Assembly (NCBI GenBank): GCA_021495925.1
Contig: JAKEKT010000039.1
Location: 243,838-307,837 of the forward strand
Source: Diplodia intermedia
Taxonomy: Eukaryota > Ascomycota > Dothideomycetes > Botryosphaeriales > Botryosphaeriaceae
Direction: 5' to 3'
Length of the DNA stretch: 64,000 nt
Every line of letters starts with the position of its first letter. The stretch's first letter is position 1. A program made the translations under genes and the position numbers. The notes beneath the pieces were generated by a model that saw nothing but the letters and a program-made list of their open reading frames with translations, did no database searches and was not told where the DNA came from. Positions 1-12,466 of this stretch are shown piece by piece.

Positions 1-2533
1 TCGTCGTCGTCGTCGCCCTCCTCGGATGCTTCCTGCCCTTGCTGCAGCTCGACCCAGGAGGCCGCGTCGGCCCCGGTGATCTTGCGGTACTTCCGCCCCG
101 CGCCCTCGATTTCCCGCGTCGGCATCTTGCTGCCTGCGCCGCTGGTGTGCTTCCTGAGCGCGTCGTCCTCTGCCGGGCCGCGCTTGCGCTTCTTCAGCGG
201 GGACTCCGCGCCGCCGCCGCCGTTTGTGACACCGTCGGAGCCGGATGATCCGCCCGAAAAATTGGTTGCAAGGTCGAACATGAACAACCAGTTGCTGCCG
301 TACAACCATAACCGCTGTCGCGTGTCATTGATGTCCCACAAGCAACCCATCGCCCGGTCTCGTTGGCCCCTGAACTCTGCAGGGAAGTCGGACGTGGGAT
401 TGCGCCTGGACCAATCCGTCATCTTGCCGTCAAGGATGTCAAACTCGTAGACCTGGTGGTAAGCAGTGACTGCGAGCAACCGATGCTCGCCGCCTGGCAG
501 CGTGTGCGAGCGAGGGTGCGGGTTGTGTCTCGTCGGATGAACGGCGGGGTTGCCGTTCGGCTGGGATTCAGAATCCTTCGTTGGCCGGAAAGACAGCACT
601 AGCGCTGCGGACTCGAGTTTCGGTAGGAGGTGGCCAGCGGGATTGCGTGCCCAGTGTTGGCCGAAGAAGATGACCGGACGGCTCGCACCTTCGTCTTCGT
701 CGTCGTCGTCATCGTCAGACGACGCATCTTTCGAAGTCTTTTCCTTTTCAGGCAAGTCCACTTCAGGCGCTGTTATGTCCTCGTTTCCTTCCACTACCCA
801 GCTGTCAAGGTACCCTGCAAGGTCGCTGACCACAAGCACCTCGTTCGATAGTGCAACGCGGGTGATGATTCTGTCGTAGCTGCCCCAGTAACCGTTGAGC
901 GAATTTTGGTACTCGAGTTTCCTGTGCAACCGTTGGAGCTCCACGACGCGAGGGACGATTCTCCACCTACTGGGCTCATCCTCCTCGTTCGTCAGGCGGG
1001 CCAAGAAGATTTCGTTTTCGTGCGTGATGATTGCCAGCCACCTGCCGTTCGGGCTCAGTTGCACCAACCGCGCACCGCCCTCCTGGGGCAGCGCGGGGCT
1101 GTCCAGTTTCCTCACGCGAAGGCTCCTGTCAGTCTCGCCCTTGCGCAACGACAAGTGGAAAACCTTAATTTCTGCAACGGTCGAGATGGCCAGAATGCTA
1201 CCATCCTCTGAGATTGATGCAGAAGTGATGTTTTCTTCTCCCTTCAATGCCAAGCGAGCTACTAGTTTGGGCAGCTCGCCGCTGGTGTCACGCTTCTTGA
1301 CACGCCAGATCCGTACCTCGCGATCCCACCAGCTGACAAGGAGGCGCGCACGGGGTGCGCTCGTAACTGGGGGGCTTTGAGGCAAGGCGGACAGTTTACG
1401 TGAGTGCTCGGTGCTGAAGGAGCGGATCGGGACAAGGATGGGATGGGTGTCGAGGCCTGTTGCTTGATTAGCATAATGATTGAATGTCGGGCCTTGCATA
1501 TCGTACCTCCAGAAACCAGAACGCTCAGGCCTTTGCTCTCGTACGTTGCCATGGTCTTCACGTCGTGATCGTGGAATCTCCGGTGGCCGCTCTCTACCCA
1601 TCTTTTCTCCGGCCCGCTCCCAGACAGGGTGTATACGGTGGTACGTTGGTCCATGCCACCACTGAACACGGTCTTCCCATCCCTACTAACTGCAAGGTCC
1701 AAAACATCCGCCTTATGTGAGGAAATCCTCTGCAGAAGCGAGTAGTTCTTGCCGTCGTAGAACCTAACCTCGCCAGTAGAATCTCCGGAGACGATATCGC
1801 CATTGGGCAAGCATTTCACAGCCCAAACCAGGGTCTCCTTCGGTCCTCCAATGGACGGCGCACCGAGCGTGATGTTCCGCAGCAGCTGACCGTTCCTGGA
1901 ATCGAAAACCCTGATCGCGCTGTCGGCGAAGCCCGCGACCACGATGTCGCGATTCTGATACGTGACGCTGAGGACGCGCGCCTTCTTCGCCGTCGGTCGC
2001 GAGAGGAAGCGCGAAAATCGGAGGTCGTTCTCGTCGGTCGATAGGACGGCAAGCGTGCCGTCGGCGCACCCAGCCACCAAGTTCTGCCCACGGAACTCGC
2101 CCTCCCTCACAGCCTTCTGCCCGGCCTTCCACCGCGGTTGTGCTGCAAGGCACCAGACCTCGCTGTGGTTGCCGCTGGAGTGGCGCAGCGGCAGCCCGGT
2201 AACCAGGTCCCACTCCGTTACGGTGCTCGAATAGCCAATGCTGAACAGGCGCAGGCGACCGACCGAGGTGAACTCCCCGTCCTCTTCGTCCGGCTCTTGT
2301 ATCCATGCCAGCCCCTCGACGCTGCGATCCTTGCCGCCGCTAAGTGTAATCTCGTGAATCCATTCGCCGTCCTTGCCGGGGTTCCAAACTTCGATGTTGC
2401 CGTTGGCACGGCCGATCGCGAGCCTGACGTTACCGGCGCCTTTGCTGGTGTCTTTTGAGTCGGAGTAGGAAAAGGCAAGGGCGTTGATGGCGGACGCCGG
2501 GTACGGAACGAAGCGCGAACGATGAATGTCCAT
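1..2533 (-). CDS. utp4: UTP4, U3 snoRNP-associated WD40 protein (3' end outside window)
   Basis: Two exons, complement(1..1456, 1507..2533); the intron 1457-1506 (50 nt) starts GTACGA, ends CAACAG and contains a GCTAAT branch site. The frame is open with no stop from 1456 to the window edge, so about 828 codons are visible and the C-terminus is missing. The start at 2533 is chosen because the protein then begins MDIHRSRFVPYPASAINALAFS, the characteristic Utp4/Cirhin N-terminus; the frame extends 12 codons further upstream without family support. Repeated WD40-type blades are visible (for example VSGGLDTHPILVP across the splice). There is a D/E-rich acidic stretch about 190 residues before the edge and a basic KKRKR segment about 60 residues before it. 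In the known family, Utp4 is a twin beta-propeller subunit of the t-UTP/UtpA complex of the nucleolar small-subunit processome, needed for pre-18S rRNA processing. Conserved housekeeping gene; function is from the family. Confidence 0.93.
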
Positions 2534-3432
2534 GGTGTCTGAGGCGCGCAAGAGCGCGAGAAGGGTCACAGGAAAGGCGCACTGAGTGTCGACTGCTGGC
2601 GGGCTTCTGCGTGAAAAGTTGGGCTTGTTAGGGACCTAGGAACACGGCGTACGAATGTCCCGGCGCGCAGACTTCGCAGGTTCGAGCGCGGGAACGACGT
2701 TCCAAAAATTTCCCTTGACCATCGGCGTTTTTTGCTCCGAGGGTCACGGTCATTGACCGCGCTAGTAAGCGAGCCGCGATTCTAATGCGACGTCAACTCT
2801 TCACCCCCTCACCCTCATCCAGCGAGCATGCAGCACGACATCATCACAATATCAGCCTGATGGCAGTGCACTTCGTCCATCATTCCGGAACGCCTGTATG
2901 CCTTGCAGAGTGACCCTTTACCAAGTGTGGCGGCACTTCGTCGGCGACAACCCTTTTCTCGACCTGACGCTTTCCCCAACGCAGACGAGGATGCAGCCGT
3001 CAGCCTGCGACCGATGACCCTCCATCCGGTTATACTTTGACATGGGCGGGCGCAGCTTCGCGGACAGCAGCTGTCTCAAGAACTCAACCGGATAGGCTGG
3101 GGCGCCTTTGAAGGCAACCGTGGAGACGGGAACCCTGCCGGACAGGCCGTGCTTCCGTGCGGCCGCGAGCATTCGCACACATCTGTGTCACCCCGCTCGA
3201 TGCATCCGATACCCAGGCCACCCACCGCATCGTAGTGCAACAACTGTGAGCGAGGGCGGTTTGCTCCATATCACGACGAGACTGATGTGGTCGAAGCTCT
3301 CGTCCGGATGCCTCTACTCATGGAGATGTTGTGCAGCCATGTACAAATGCACACTCCGACTCCTCGCCCTCAGGTGACAGACAAATCGAACCGCCTGGGC
3401 CCCATCGACGGCGCCGCTACTCTTCTCAGACA

Positions 3433-3512
3433 GGTAGCGGAATCCAATGCCTGGACGCATTTGCGCGCATTTAAAAAGTCGCATCTACATCCGGACATTG
3501 GATCCAGGTACC
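3433..3512. repeat. Miniature palindromic repeat, copy 1 (80 bp)
   Basis: Imperfect inverted repeat. The left arm reads GGTAGCGGAATCCAATG then CCTGGACGCATTTG; the reverse complement of the right arm reads GGTACCTGGATCCAATG then TCCGGATGTAGATG. It shares arms with the copies at 5565 and 13630 and the core with 5394. No coding capacity. Size and terminal structure resemble a MITE, but no target-site duplication is clear. Confidence 0.65.
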
Positions 3513-5393
3513 CATCCAGGTATGATGCAATAGGCTCAAGTGTTTCTGTCACCTGCTGTGCTGTTGCAATACTAAGTGAATCGACCTCGTATGCCATTGG
3601 TCCGCACCTGGCCGCAAGGAAGCGCTGCTGCTAGCGTGGAGAGCACGGATGAAGCTTGTTGCTGGAGTGACGATCTAAAGCCTTGCGTACCCGTCACTAG
3701 TATAGTCCTTCCTTCGTCTATGCAGGTCCACACATAGACTGTCGGAATGTGCTTCTTCATGTCTGTACTGTGGGTAAAGTACATCAGCAAGGGGAGGCAA
3801 TGTCTCCGTCTCTGGGTGAAGTCGGCATTGCTTGCTTCACCACGCGTCTCATGTGTCACGACGTCTCGCCTGGAATCCTTGCTTGGTGCGGCTGAGAGCA
3901 GATGTAGGCAGTAATAGTTATACAGGACTTTGATAGGAAAGCGGAGCTAGTGGATGCCGGCGGCGAGGCGCCCGGCGGTGTGGCTGGGCCACGGTTGCGT
4001 GACGGCGGGATCGTCGTAGTTGATGTGGAGGGATCATCGCTCCTGGTAGTAGTCGAGGATGATCTGCGGAGAACTGGCTTTTCTGGAAACGAGGTGTCGT
4101 GTAGCCAGGGTGCGGCGATTGGTGCAATAATATCGGGTGCTATCTCGCGTTTCAATAATAATAAGCATGGCTGTTGAGACATGCACCGCCGCCGTCAGTA
4201 TTGGCAGAATTTTCTGTTTGACGCGCAGAGGGCAGGGCAGGCCGGATGCACCGCGGAGTCAGAGTGACGCTGCAAAAAGCCGTGTGGCTCCGTCTATCCG
4301 AGGCCTTAGCCCAGTGGCGGCCCGGCGAATGCCAGGTTTGATGAAAAGCCTGAGCTTTGCATTGCATATGACCGGATCTAGGGTTGAACGGCTGCTGCTC
4401 ACGCGTTGGTGGTCGCGCGTTCGGCGCCATTTCAGCCACGGACCCAAAGTGACCACCTTCCGTCCTGAGCACGTCCTCTCGTATGCCCTTGTCCCCGCCG
4501 GCGGGCCGGCGTCGAATGCGTCACCGATCTCATCTCGTCTGTGGGCAGCCAACGGTGCGCATTCTTATGCGGAGGCTTCGACGAGATGTGCGCCGTTTCG
4601 AAGGCTCGGCTGCTGCTCCATCTAGAATGCGGATGTTTCATGCCACGGAGATGATGCGTTTTGTCTGAACGCGCTTGCTTGGCACGAGCCAACCTTCTGA
4701 CATGCTTCCATCGGGCATCGCGCCCAGGCCGGGTGGCTGCTCTCGGTCTTCACTCGTAAGGATTACGCGAGGAAATGGAGGATAATCCGCGATGCCGTCC
4801 CTAGCCTCCCGCCGGGTGCAAATTCTCACGGCGAGAGTGGGGCATCCGCTGCCAGAGAAACCGCGAGAACAGCCAGCTCGCCGCAAGAGGCGGTAAAAAG
4901 CCCAAGGCGTTGAGCGAAAATTCTCTGCAGGCAAGCAGCGGCGGCGGAGCGGAGCAGGTGATTCTTATCCACCAGCGTGCGGATCCTCGCCTTGCTGGAG
5001 GACCCACCGGCCGTCACCGCCTGCGCCATTATGCAGACATGACACATGCACTAAGCATCACTACGGTTTATTCCTGCGCACATCTGCCGCAACCCCACGA
5101 TGTGCCGCGGCGGCGCGGAGCCACGCAGGAAATGAAGGAACGCGTCTGGCGGACGGCTTAGCCGCGACGGACGTCGTGCTCAGGAGCGGATGTGACATCA
5201 GACGGGCTGAATGCTCAGCGTGAAGAGAGGGCCAAGCAAGGGCGCGACCTAGCCGTTCAAATGGAGACCGGGCGGCGCACTGGCGGGCCTGGTGATGCTT
5301 TCACCGCATCGATCTGCAAGCACACGTTTTCGTCAACGCAGCAACCCTGCCGCACGGCTGGTGACAGAAGATTTGAGCTCGATGCACTTTTTG

Positions 5394-5448
5394 GAGACAA
5401 GATCCGGACGGAGGTGTGCATATTTATTTGCGTCCGGATCGTGTCCTT
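5394..5448. repeat. Miniature palindromic repeat, copy 2 (core only)
   Basis: Inverted repeat with a perfect 10-bp core GATCCGGACG at 5401-5410 and its reverse complement at 5431-5440, with imperfect pairing outside it. It shares the TCCGGACG..AAAT core with the longer copies at 3433, 5565 and 13630 but lacks their GGTAGTTGAAT outer arm. It lies about 120 bp from copy 3. Confidence 0.55.
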
Positions 5449-5564
5449 GCCTGCCCAGAACACAACGACGAGGCAGAAACCCTGCTGAAACTCGTCGAGC
5501 CACATGTGACACGCCCTTGGGCGAGGGCACGTCGGTGACATGGAAAAGAATCTCTCGCCGGGTG

Positions 5565-5643
5565 GGTAGTTGAATACAAAATCCGGACGTAAATGTACGT
5601 TTGAAATGCATGTATTTGCGTCCGGATCTTGGATTCAACTGCC
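5565..5643. repeat. Miniature palindromic repeat, copy 3 (79 bp)
   Basis: The best preserved copy. The left arm is GGTAGTTGAATACAAAATCC followed by GGACGTAAATGTACG; the reverse complement of the right arm is GGCAGTTGAATCCAAGATCC followed by GGACGCAAATACATG. The arms pair over about 36 bases, leaving a very short loop. The same arm sequence appears at 13630 and, more diverged, at 3433. Confidence 0.7.
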
Positions 5644-8051
5644 TACGCCAAACAGAAATCGATTGGGCTGCGGCAGGGACGAGAGGGCGCCAAGGCGATG
5701 CGCGGTGGTGGTGGTGGTGCCAGCGTGCTGCGCGCTATGCTGCTCCGCGAACGGTGGAAACCTGGGCAGAGGCGCGCAGGGGAGGTGCAGGGAAGGCGTG
5801 GCGGCGCAGGCTGCTGGGCTGAGGAGCCTTACCGCTCGCAGCACTGGCGTGCCGCGGACAGGGCTGGCTTCAGGCCGTGCCGGGCTGGAGATTGGGCAGA
5901 CGCGCCCCGTTAGATCTGGGGTTCGCGGGCGTGTGGCAGCGTGCAGCGCGACGCCGGGCGCTGATTGAGCGCAGCCTGCGGACGTGGTGTCGTGTCATAT
6001 GGGCCGGGGGGCGACGGAGAGGAACGCGTTGAGCATCCCATCGCTGAGCCGTGGTCAGTGGGCGCCGGCTGCGTCTGTGCTGGACCGGCGGAGATGAGAG
6101 CTCGCCGCCCCTATGCGTGCGCCTGCGTTGTGCAGGCGCCCGGCTGCCGCAGCAATCGCTGGCCGTGGCACGCTGGGACGCGTTGCTGCACTTGGTGGGC
6201 TGGCGTGCGCGCCGCCCGAAGCAGACAACCGCGGGCCCACTGCCGGGCGAAAAGCATGGCGTTTTGTGCAGCGCTGGCAGCGTGCGGGGATTGGCTGTCG
6301 GGCGATGCTGGCGGAGAGCAAGGAACAGCGGCGTCGATGCAGTTTAGCTTGCACCGAGCGCTGGCGGCGAGCCCCATACGAGTCCAAGTAAGCTCGCCGT
6401 ACCGATCTCTAACCTTGGCCCTCCGCCAGGCGACGCGAGCGCCCTCAGCCTCTCCTCCTCCACCTTCACCTCACCTCTCCTTCCCCCTTCCCTCCGCCGT
6501 CATTCATCCGTCGGCTCTTCAGCGGCCAAAGTCTTAGTGAACGGGGTAAGTCCTGTGTACGTGCACAATTCTCTTCCCTGCCGTGCACATCACCCTCCAT
6601 AAGACCTCACCGGCTCGGCTTCCACTGGGCCTCTGCGCAGCCGGCCTCTGCTATTCCCCTACCGCACCGCCAGCCCATCCTCTCTCCTCCTCACTGCACC
6701 ACCACCTCACACCACTGTCTGCCCCGCTCGCCCGCCGCCGCCGCCTTCGCATCGTCGACGCAGCCCCTAACCGCCCGTGGAGTGCAGAGCCGGACACCCT
6801 CAATCGTCACGATTGAAGCCAGCATCCGCCCTCTTCACTGGACCTCCGTCGGCTGTGCATATACTGTACTGTGTGTGCATTGGTGAGTGCTGTCCGCTGC
6901 GCTGCCCCTCCCCTCCTGCCCGCTGCCCGCCCGGATCCCCCACTACCGAGGACCGCCGCCGGACTCGACCTCGACGGATGCCCGCAGCGGCTCGCGATGA
7001 CGCTCTCACGCTCCAGAGCCGCGACCGACACGCCCAAGACGCCTTGAGACAGTCCGTGGAGGCGGATAATTGCACGTGGAGAGGATTGGAAATCTGTGCA
7101 AGTCGGTTGACGAGCTGCCGGCCCGGAGAGCGGCCGATCGGGCATTGGAGGTCGAGCGTTGGCTGGCGCCGTGTCAAAGAAGGTCATGTTCGATGGGCTC
7201 TCGGAATCCGCCCCAGGCTAGGCGGCGGCTTGTCTCAGCATTGGCACAGGTTTTTATCTCGACACAGCCCCTGCCGGCGCGCTCAGGAATCTCACGGCCC
7301 TGCGTTCAAGAATTTCTTGAGGGCGCCGTGGCGGCTTCTTATGCGCTTCCCTGGCTTGACTTGTCTTGGAGGTGGTCTCGTTCGTCTCGGTCATTCCTGC
7401 GTAACCCTCGGTCCAAGAACCAGGTGCAGCCGAATTTCGTCTCCCTGCGAAGCTTAAGCTTCCCCACGCTGAGGATCGCCCGCGGAGGAACGACGGCTTC
7501 ACCGGCCGCGCCTGGCTACACGCGTCATCCATCCACATTCGTTTTTGCACGAGCGAGACATGGGCTGACCGTTTCATCCCACAGAACCTCACTCAACCCT
7601 CCTCTCTTGATCTGTCCTTTGCCGTGGCTCCAGCCCAGCAAGGCAGGCTCTCGACCCCCAAAGCATCGACTGCTCATCCGGTCGAAGCATTGAACGGTTC
7701 GTCTTCCGGTGGCTGCCGTGCATTATTGGCGGAAAAAGCGCGATGCTGATTGGTGCTCCTTGCTCTAGACTCGTGGGCTGTTCGACGGGAACTTTCCACA
7801 TTCCCCAGACTCCTTGACGAGCGTGCCAGATCCCCCACCCTTCGGCGGACTCGTTAACTCGTGTTCTGCCTCCTGAGAATACCCCTGTGGCGAGCTTGGC
7901 CCTTTCAAAGACAAAGATCCGATCGCCTGCTCATTCCGACACTGAATGCCACTTGCAAGGGACTCCATCGTTGCTGGTCTTTTAACCATCGCGTCTTCAT
8001 TTCTTCTAGTCTCTACAGTACACTCCTTAAACTAATAATCTAATCCATAAG

Positions 8052-8115
8052 GTATGGACAATCTCGGCCTTACATAACCTGTCGCATCGCTAACCGATCG
8101 CCCCGCACGTTCCAG
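8052..8115 (+). promoter_or_regulatory. Probable 5'-leader intron of the cyclin gene
   Basis: A canonical fungal intron: donor AAG|GTATGG, branch site GCTAACC about 20 nt before the end, acceptor TTCCAG at 8110-8115, length 64 nt. It lies 263 nt upstream of the cyclin start codon on the same strand, in a pyrimidine-rich leader. No coding frame across it is convincing, so I read it as a 5'UTR intron; transcript evidence is absent. Confidence 0.5.
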
Positions 8116-8378
8116 GCGTCATTTGAAGGACCCCCTCCTATATCCGCTCTAAGGTCTCTCTCCACAGACCTCCGTCCGGAACTCTGGACACCTTCTCTCG
8201 CCGTACACCAACTAATTTCATTCACTACCACGCCTACGCCAAGGCAGCCACTCTCTAATCCCAGTCTCTTCCCGGACTTTACCCTCCCTACCGTCACCGC
8301 CAGTTGCGTGCACGGTCTTCCAGTCTATCCAGGAGAACAGACGTCCACTCTTTCCACACCACCACAACCTCACCCAAC

Positions 8379-9658
8379 ATGGCCTACAACCAGTCGTCTC
8401 ACCCCCGCTACGGCAACTGCGACAGCTATTTCGTCGAGGAGGATGATGGACTATATGCCATGCGTGCCGAGGCAAGGGAACGTGCTCGCGCAGTGGCTAG
8501 GATGCAGCAGCGTGCTCTGGCCGATGAGCTTTCGAGGATGACGGCAGAGGAATATCAAGAGGATATCCTGGACCACATGGAGCACATGGAGGTGAGGCGG
8601 CTTCACCGCACTGCTGTTTGAATTGCTGCTGACCCACTTCACCCTTTCAGGCCGAGACGATGCCTGACGTCAACTCCATTGACATCCAGACCGAGATCCA
8701 GTGGTTCATGAGGCCCTACCTCCTCGACTTCCTCGTCGAGGCCCACGCCGCGTTCCAGCTTCTCCCCGAGACCCTGTTCCTGGCCGTCAACCTCCTCGAC
8801 CGCTACTGCTCCCGCCGCGTTGTCTACAAGCGCCACTACCAGCTTGTTGGGTGCGCCGCCCTCCTCATCGCTGCCAAGTATGGCGACCGCAAGGAGCGTG
8901 TGCCTACCGTTCGGGAGTTGAAGTCGATGTGCTGCTCGCTATACGACGATGAGATGTTCACGCAGATGGAGTGGCACGTTCTTCAGACGCTCAACTGGGT
9001 CATCGGCCACCCCACCGTGGACTCGTTCCTGCAGCTCGCTCTGTCCGAGGTCACGTACGATGCCGAGGTTGAGCACATGGCCTGGTACATCAGTGAGATC
9101 GCTCTCTTCCACAAGGAATTCGTGTCGGTCCGCCCCTCGGTTCTTGCGCGTTCTGCCCTGGCCCTGGCCAGGTGCGTGCTCGGCCGCTCGCAGGCTCGTC
9201 AATCCGAATGGGCTGGTACTTACGACCCCGTCGTCGTGCTCAACCTTTCCAACCACCTCTACCAGCCCTCGCAGGTTCTCTCAAGGAAGTATGCGTCGAT
9301 GCACCTGTCTGCGGTGTCTACTACTGTCGAGGAATTCCTTCAACGTCAAGCACAGATCGCCCGCCGCAACATCACGCCTCCCACGCCGCCTGCGCTTGAG
9401 AACCAGAAGCCCGATGCCGACGGCTACCTTACCCCGTCGACGCCCCAGAAGAGCCAATACGATGCCATCATGCAGCACGGTTGCCTGACGCCGCCGATCA
9501 CCCCTGACAATGAGTTCGGTACCAACTACGCGAAGAACGTGCTTCCGAGACTGTACCCGGTCACTCCCACATCGGCGCCGCAGGAGGCTCCTCAGCAGCA
9601 ACAGAACCAACCTCAGTACGGCTACCAGCAATACCTCCAGCCGCGGTTAGTTCAATAG
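8379..9658 (+). CDS. G1/S-specific cyclin (Cln/Puc1 type)
   Basis: Two exons, 8379..8591 and 8651..9658; the intron 8592-8650 (59 nt) starts GTGAGG and ends TTTCAG, phase 0. It gives 406 codons. The start lies in a good context (CCCAACATGGCC). A helical N-terminus of about 75 residues precedes a full cyclin box (roughly residues 85-215) with hallmarks such as PYLLDFLVEAH, LPETLFLAVNLLDRY, YQLVGCAALLIAAKY and MEWHVLQTLNWVIGHPT. The tail (about residues 300-406) carries several TP sites (TPPTPPA, LTPSTPQ, LTPPITP), typical CDK phosphosites, and is Gln/Pro-rich at the end. In the family, this cyclin activates Cdc28/Cdk1 for entry into S phase. A possible tiny terminal intron (donor GTTAGT at about 9,646, acceptor TTGGCAG at about 9,680) would replace the last residues. 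Confidence 0.93.
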
Positions 9659-10800
9659 CTGACTGAATGGCGTTGGCAGGATCGACGACGGAAAGATAGC
9701 GACATGATAGGCGCATCTCTGTCCCGGCCTGTCGCATCTCTTCTCTTTCTTGTACCAAAGACCTATGTATGAGCGTCATAGCGTTGCCCGTTTACCCTTG
9801 CTCCATTTAACTATTGCATTGCAAGCGTCATCTGTCTTTCGTCATTCTACTAGTTTTGCTCTTGATCTTCAGCATTTCTTTTGTTCTTGGGACAGTTTAA
9901 AGATGGAACAGCACCAGGGGGCGAAGGGCGGTGGAAGGGGTAGAAGCATAGTATTGGGGATGGATATGGTCGGCGGTTTCCTAGACTTAGTCCGTCCCTT
10001 TTGGATTAGAAATTCAAAAGGGTTGGATTCAATGCTGGGGCCCGCTTGTGAGATGTTCTTTTTTGTCCCGTGGAGGATTGAAATTGCGATTCTGGCGGGC
10101 GAGGTCGCCGGCAGCCAGAAGATCCTCTCCATCCCGGTGGGCGTAGAGATACCCTTCTTGTTTCTCATCTTTTCTGGATTTTCCTTTTTACCCCGCTGAT
10201 TGTTTTTCGCGCGATGGGAAAGGTCGGTCACTGCTTCACGCATACGACAAAAGCAAAAGGTATTCGAAGTCAGACTGTTTTCCGCTACAGCACAGCCAGG
10301 AAAGAACCGAAAAAAGGGGGAAGTTGGCTCATACATCAGATTGAACAGGCAGGGCTTGAGCAGATCCGAGACTGAGCATCATCATCCTTTTCTTTCCTTG
10401 ATGCTTCTTATCTTTTCGCAAATCTTTTGTTTGGGCTTTGGCTGGCGACAGAAACACCAACTTTACCCCCCAACCAAAAAAAAACGAAGAAAAAAAAGTC
10501 ATAAACAACACCGTAGAAAACATATAATGCTCATCAATTTTTTCGCTCCCAACGTCGCGCGCACCGTCCCGTTACTTTTTTGCTTTCCGTTCAGAGGGTG
10601 TTGAAGAGAAGGTTGAGGGAGTAGTGACGGCATGATCTTCCGTCCATCATTTTGCCCCTATTTTTGGGCACGTCATATACCATTATCATTTCAGCCACGC
10701 ACCGGTAGATGACCAGGTACTGCAGCGCCGTTCTCTATCTTTTTTTTTTAAAATTCCTTTCTCGTTTCTATTTACGGGCAACCATATCTTTCCGTCCCTT

Positions 10801-10822
10801 GCAGCCAGCCAGCCAGCCAGCC
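10801..10822. repeat. (CAGC)n microsatellite
   Basis: Five consecutive CAGC-type units (gCAGCCAGCC..), with no coding frame that I can support. Confidence 0.8.
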
Positions 10823-11045
10823 GGCAGTCGACATGGGGGGGAGGAGGAGGTGCATTAGAGCTGCCGTTCATATATCTCACACAAGTTACAAATCTCGCGT
10901 CGGCACTGGCGTGGCCGTGGCGCGGCGTGGCGCGGCGTAGCGGGCGGGGCGAAAGTGAGCGGCGCAAACCATGTAGTAGTGGTAGCTTTCGTCTGCAATC
11001 TCCTCACCTTTTTTCCGCATGATCAAATCACTCATTCGGATCAAT

Positions 11046-11060
11046 CACACACACACACAC
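11046..11060. repeat. (CA)n microsatellite
   Basis: Seven CA units in intergenic DNA. Notably, intact CA repeats show that this compartment is not RIP-mutated. Confidence 0.8.
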
Positions 11061-11190
11061 CCACATGCAAATGTCCGAGGACGGGGCAAAAGGGGGGAGG
11101 GGCGGGGGCCGGCGGCGGCAGCGAGCGAGCGAGCGCGACAGGGTGGTGAGGCGAGGTTTCAAGTTTCAAACCGGATGAAGCGCGCGTACT

Positions 11191-11217
11191 GTTGTGGTGG
11201 TGGTGGTGGTGGTGGGG
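11191..11217. repeat. (GTG)n microsatellite
   Basis: About seven GTG/GGT units followed by a G-run. It produces the His-rich or Val-rich chance frames seen here on both strands. Confidence 0.8.
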
Positions 11218-11312
11218 GCGAACGGACAGTGGCAAAACAAATGTTTCGGAGAGACCCTGATGAGGGAGGAGGAGGCGGAGGGTTTGGGTTGGTTTGGGGA
11301 TCGTGCATTGCA

Positions 11313-11330
11313 TGTGTATGTATGTATGTA
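11313..11330. repeat. (TGTA)n microsatellite
   Basis: Four TGTA units, intergenic. Confidence 0.7.
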
Positions 11331-12466
11331 CCATGTATACCTACGCGCATGTTTGACTGACTGCATTTACGTGCATGGCGCGTCCACTGAGGGGGAGGGG
11401 GGTCTCACGACAGCGGCCATGACGGGAAACGGGAGGGTTCTGGCTGTCTGGATGTTGGGTGGTCGCTTGTGCAGCGGCGGCTGGAGATGGGGACGGGCGG
11501 GCTGCTAGTTCTGCATATGGTACGTACCGGCTGCGCGGGGAAGGGGCGTCGAATAAGGAGGGTGATAAGAAGGGTTGTGCGTGTTAAGCCGACGTCGACC
11601 ACGTACCGGACCGGCCGCCCCTGGGTTCAACACATGTTGCGATGAGTAAGAGGGCAAGACCGGGGTTCGCTGTCCAAGGGAGGGAGGGAGCTGGTGGTTG
11701 CAGGCTACGCTACCGCAGCGCAAGGATGCATGTGTCTGTCGGGCGTGCGTGACGGGCGACGCGGTGGGTAGGTATGCGTGTCGCGTGGGATCGACGCGCG
11801 ACTTGCATGCCTGGTCCGGCGGAAAGGCACGCGACGTGTTAGGCAGCAGGCCGCGATGAGTCGTGAGAGAGATGTGCGGTTTTCCACTTTCTTTTGGCTT
11901 TCGCGTCGTTTAGGCGGGTGAGTCAGGCGCGCGCGCACGGCACGGCGGGCAACAGCAGCGGACAGGGAAGCGGTTGGGCGGGCTAAGAATATCGGTACTG
12001 TCTGTCGTTGCGCACGGCGGCAGTGTGTTGGCTCGCTCATGCCGGCCGGCGATGGTTGGCTCGGTCGACGCCTAGGTTCGGTGCATGTTTTATGTTTCTG
12101 CGCTGTGCCTTCCTCCAAAGCGCTCAGCCTTGCTGCTGCCTGCGACCATCCAGCCCCATCCCGGCGCCAGCGTGCCACAGTGCGGCGCCTGTGGTGCTGT
12201 TGCACGCCTCGAAGCTTGCATCGCCGCAAAACCACAGGATATAGGCGCTTATCTGCTTCCCTTTGCCTTGCCCTTGCCGCCCGTACTCCCGCGCCGGCGA
12301 CAACACGTCATTGCCTCGTCCCGTCTTCGCATCTCTCTGCCGTCCGCCACGCACTCGCTATTGTACGCCCGGGAGCGCCACTCTCCATCAACCCCACCGC
12401 CAATAACCCACCGGAGACATTTAATTCTCCTCGTACCGTACCACTTTTGCGCCATCCACTCTTAAT

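Larger units (their letters stand above)
2534..8378. other. Long intergenic region between divergent UTP4 and cyclin genes
   Basis: This 5.8 kb GC-rich stretch lies between two divergently transcribed genes. Many open frames cross it, but none gives a recognisable protein, has convincing splice structure or starts in a good ATG context; they look like chance frames in GC-rich DNA. It holds three short palindromic repeats (3433, 5394, 5565) and a probable leader intron at 8052-8115. From about 6,400 onward the plus strand becomes pyrimidine-rich, as expected for a fungal promoter and leader. A good donor (GTAAGT at about 6,550) and a possible acceptor (TGCAG at about 6,786, after CTAACC) suggest another leader intron, but this is speculative. 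I see no tRNA gene. Confidence 0.6.
9659..12466. other. Intergenic region with microsatellites, no supportable gene
   Basis: This stretch follows the cyclin stop. It contains A- and T-runs (about 10,470-10,500 and 10,740), CAGC, CA, GTG and TGTA microsatellites (listed separately), and GC-rich intergenic DNA. Open frames here are low-complexity products of simple repeats and show no recognisable domain. The cyclin 3'UTR presumably occupies the first few hundred bases. Confidence 0.55.

Noticed and set aside
2670..2700. tRNA-like T-loop (GGTTCGAG)
   Set aside because: The flanking bases do not form the acceptor, D and anticodon stems.
6800..7693. Overlapping long frames on both strands (up to about 200 codons)
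   Set aside because: Frames overlap in several phases on both strands, as expected in GC-rich DNA with few stops; none shows a domain or a good ATG start.
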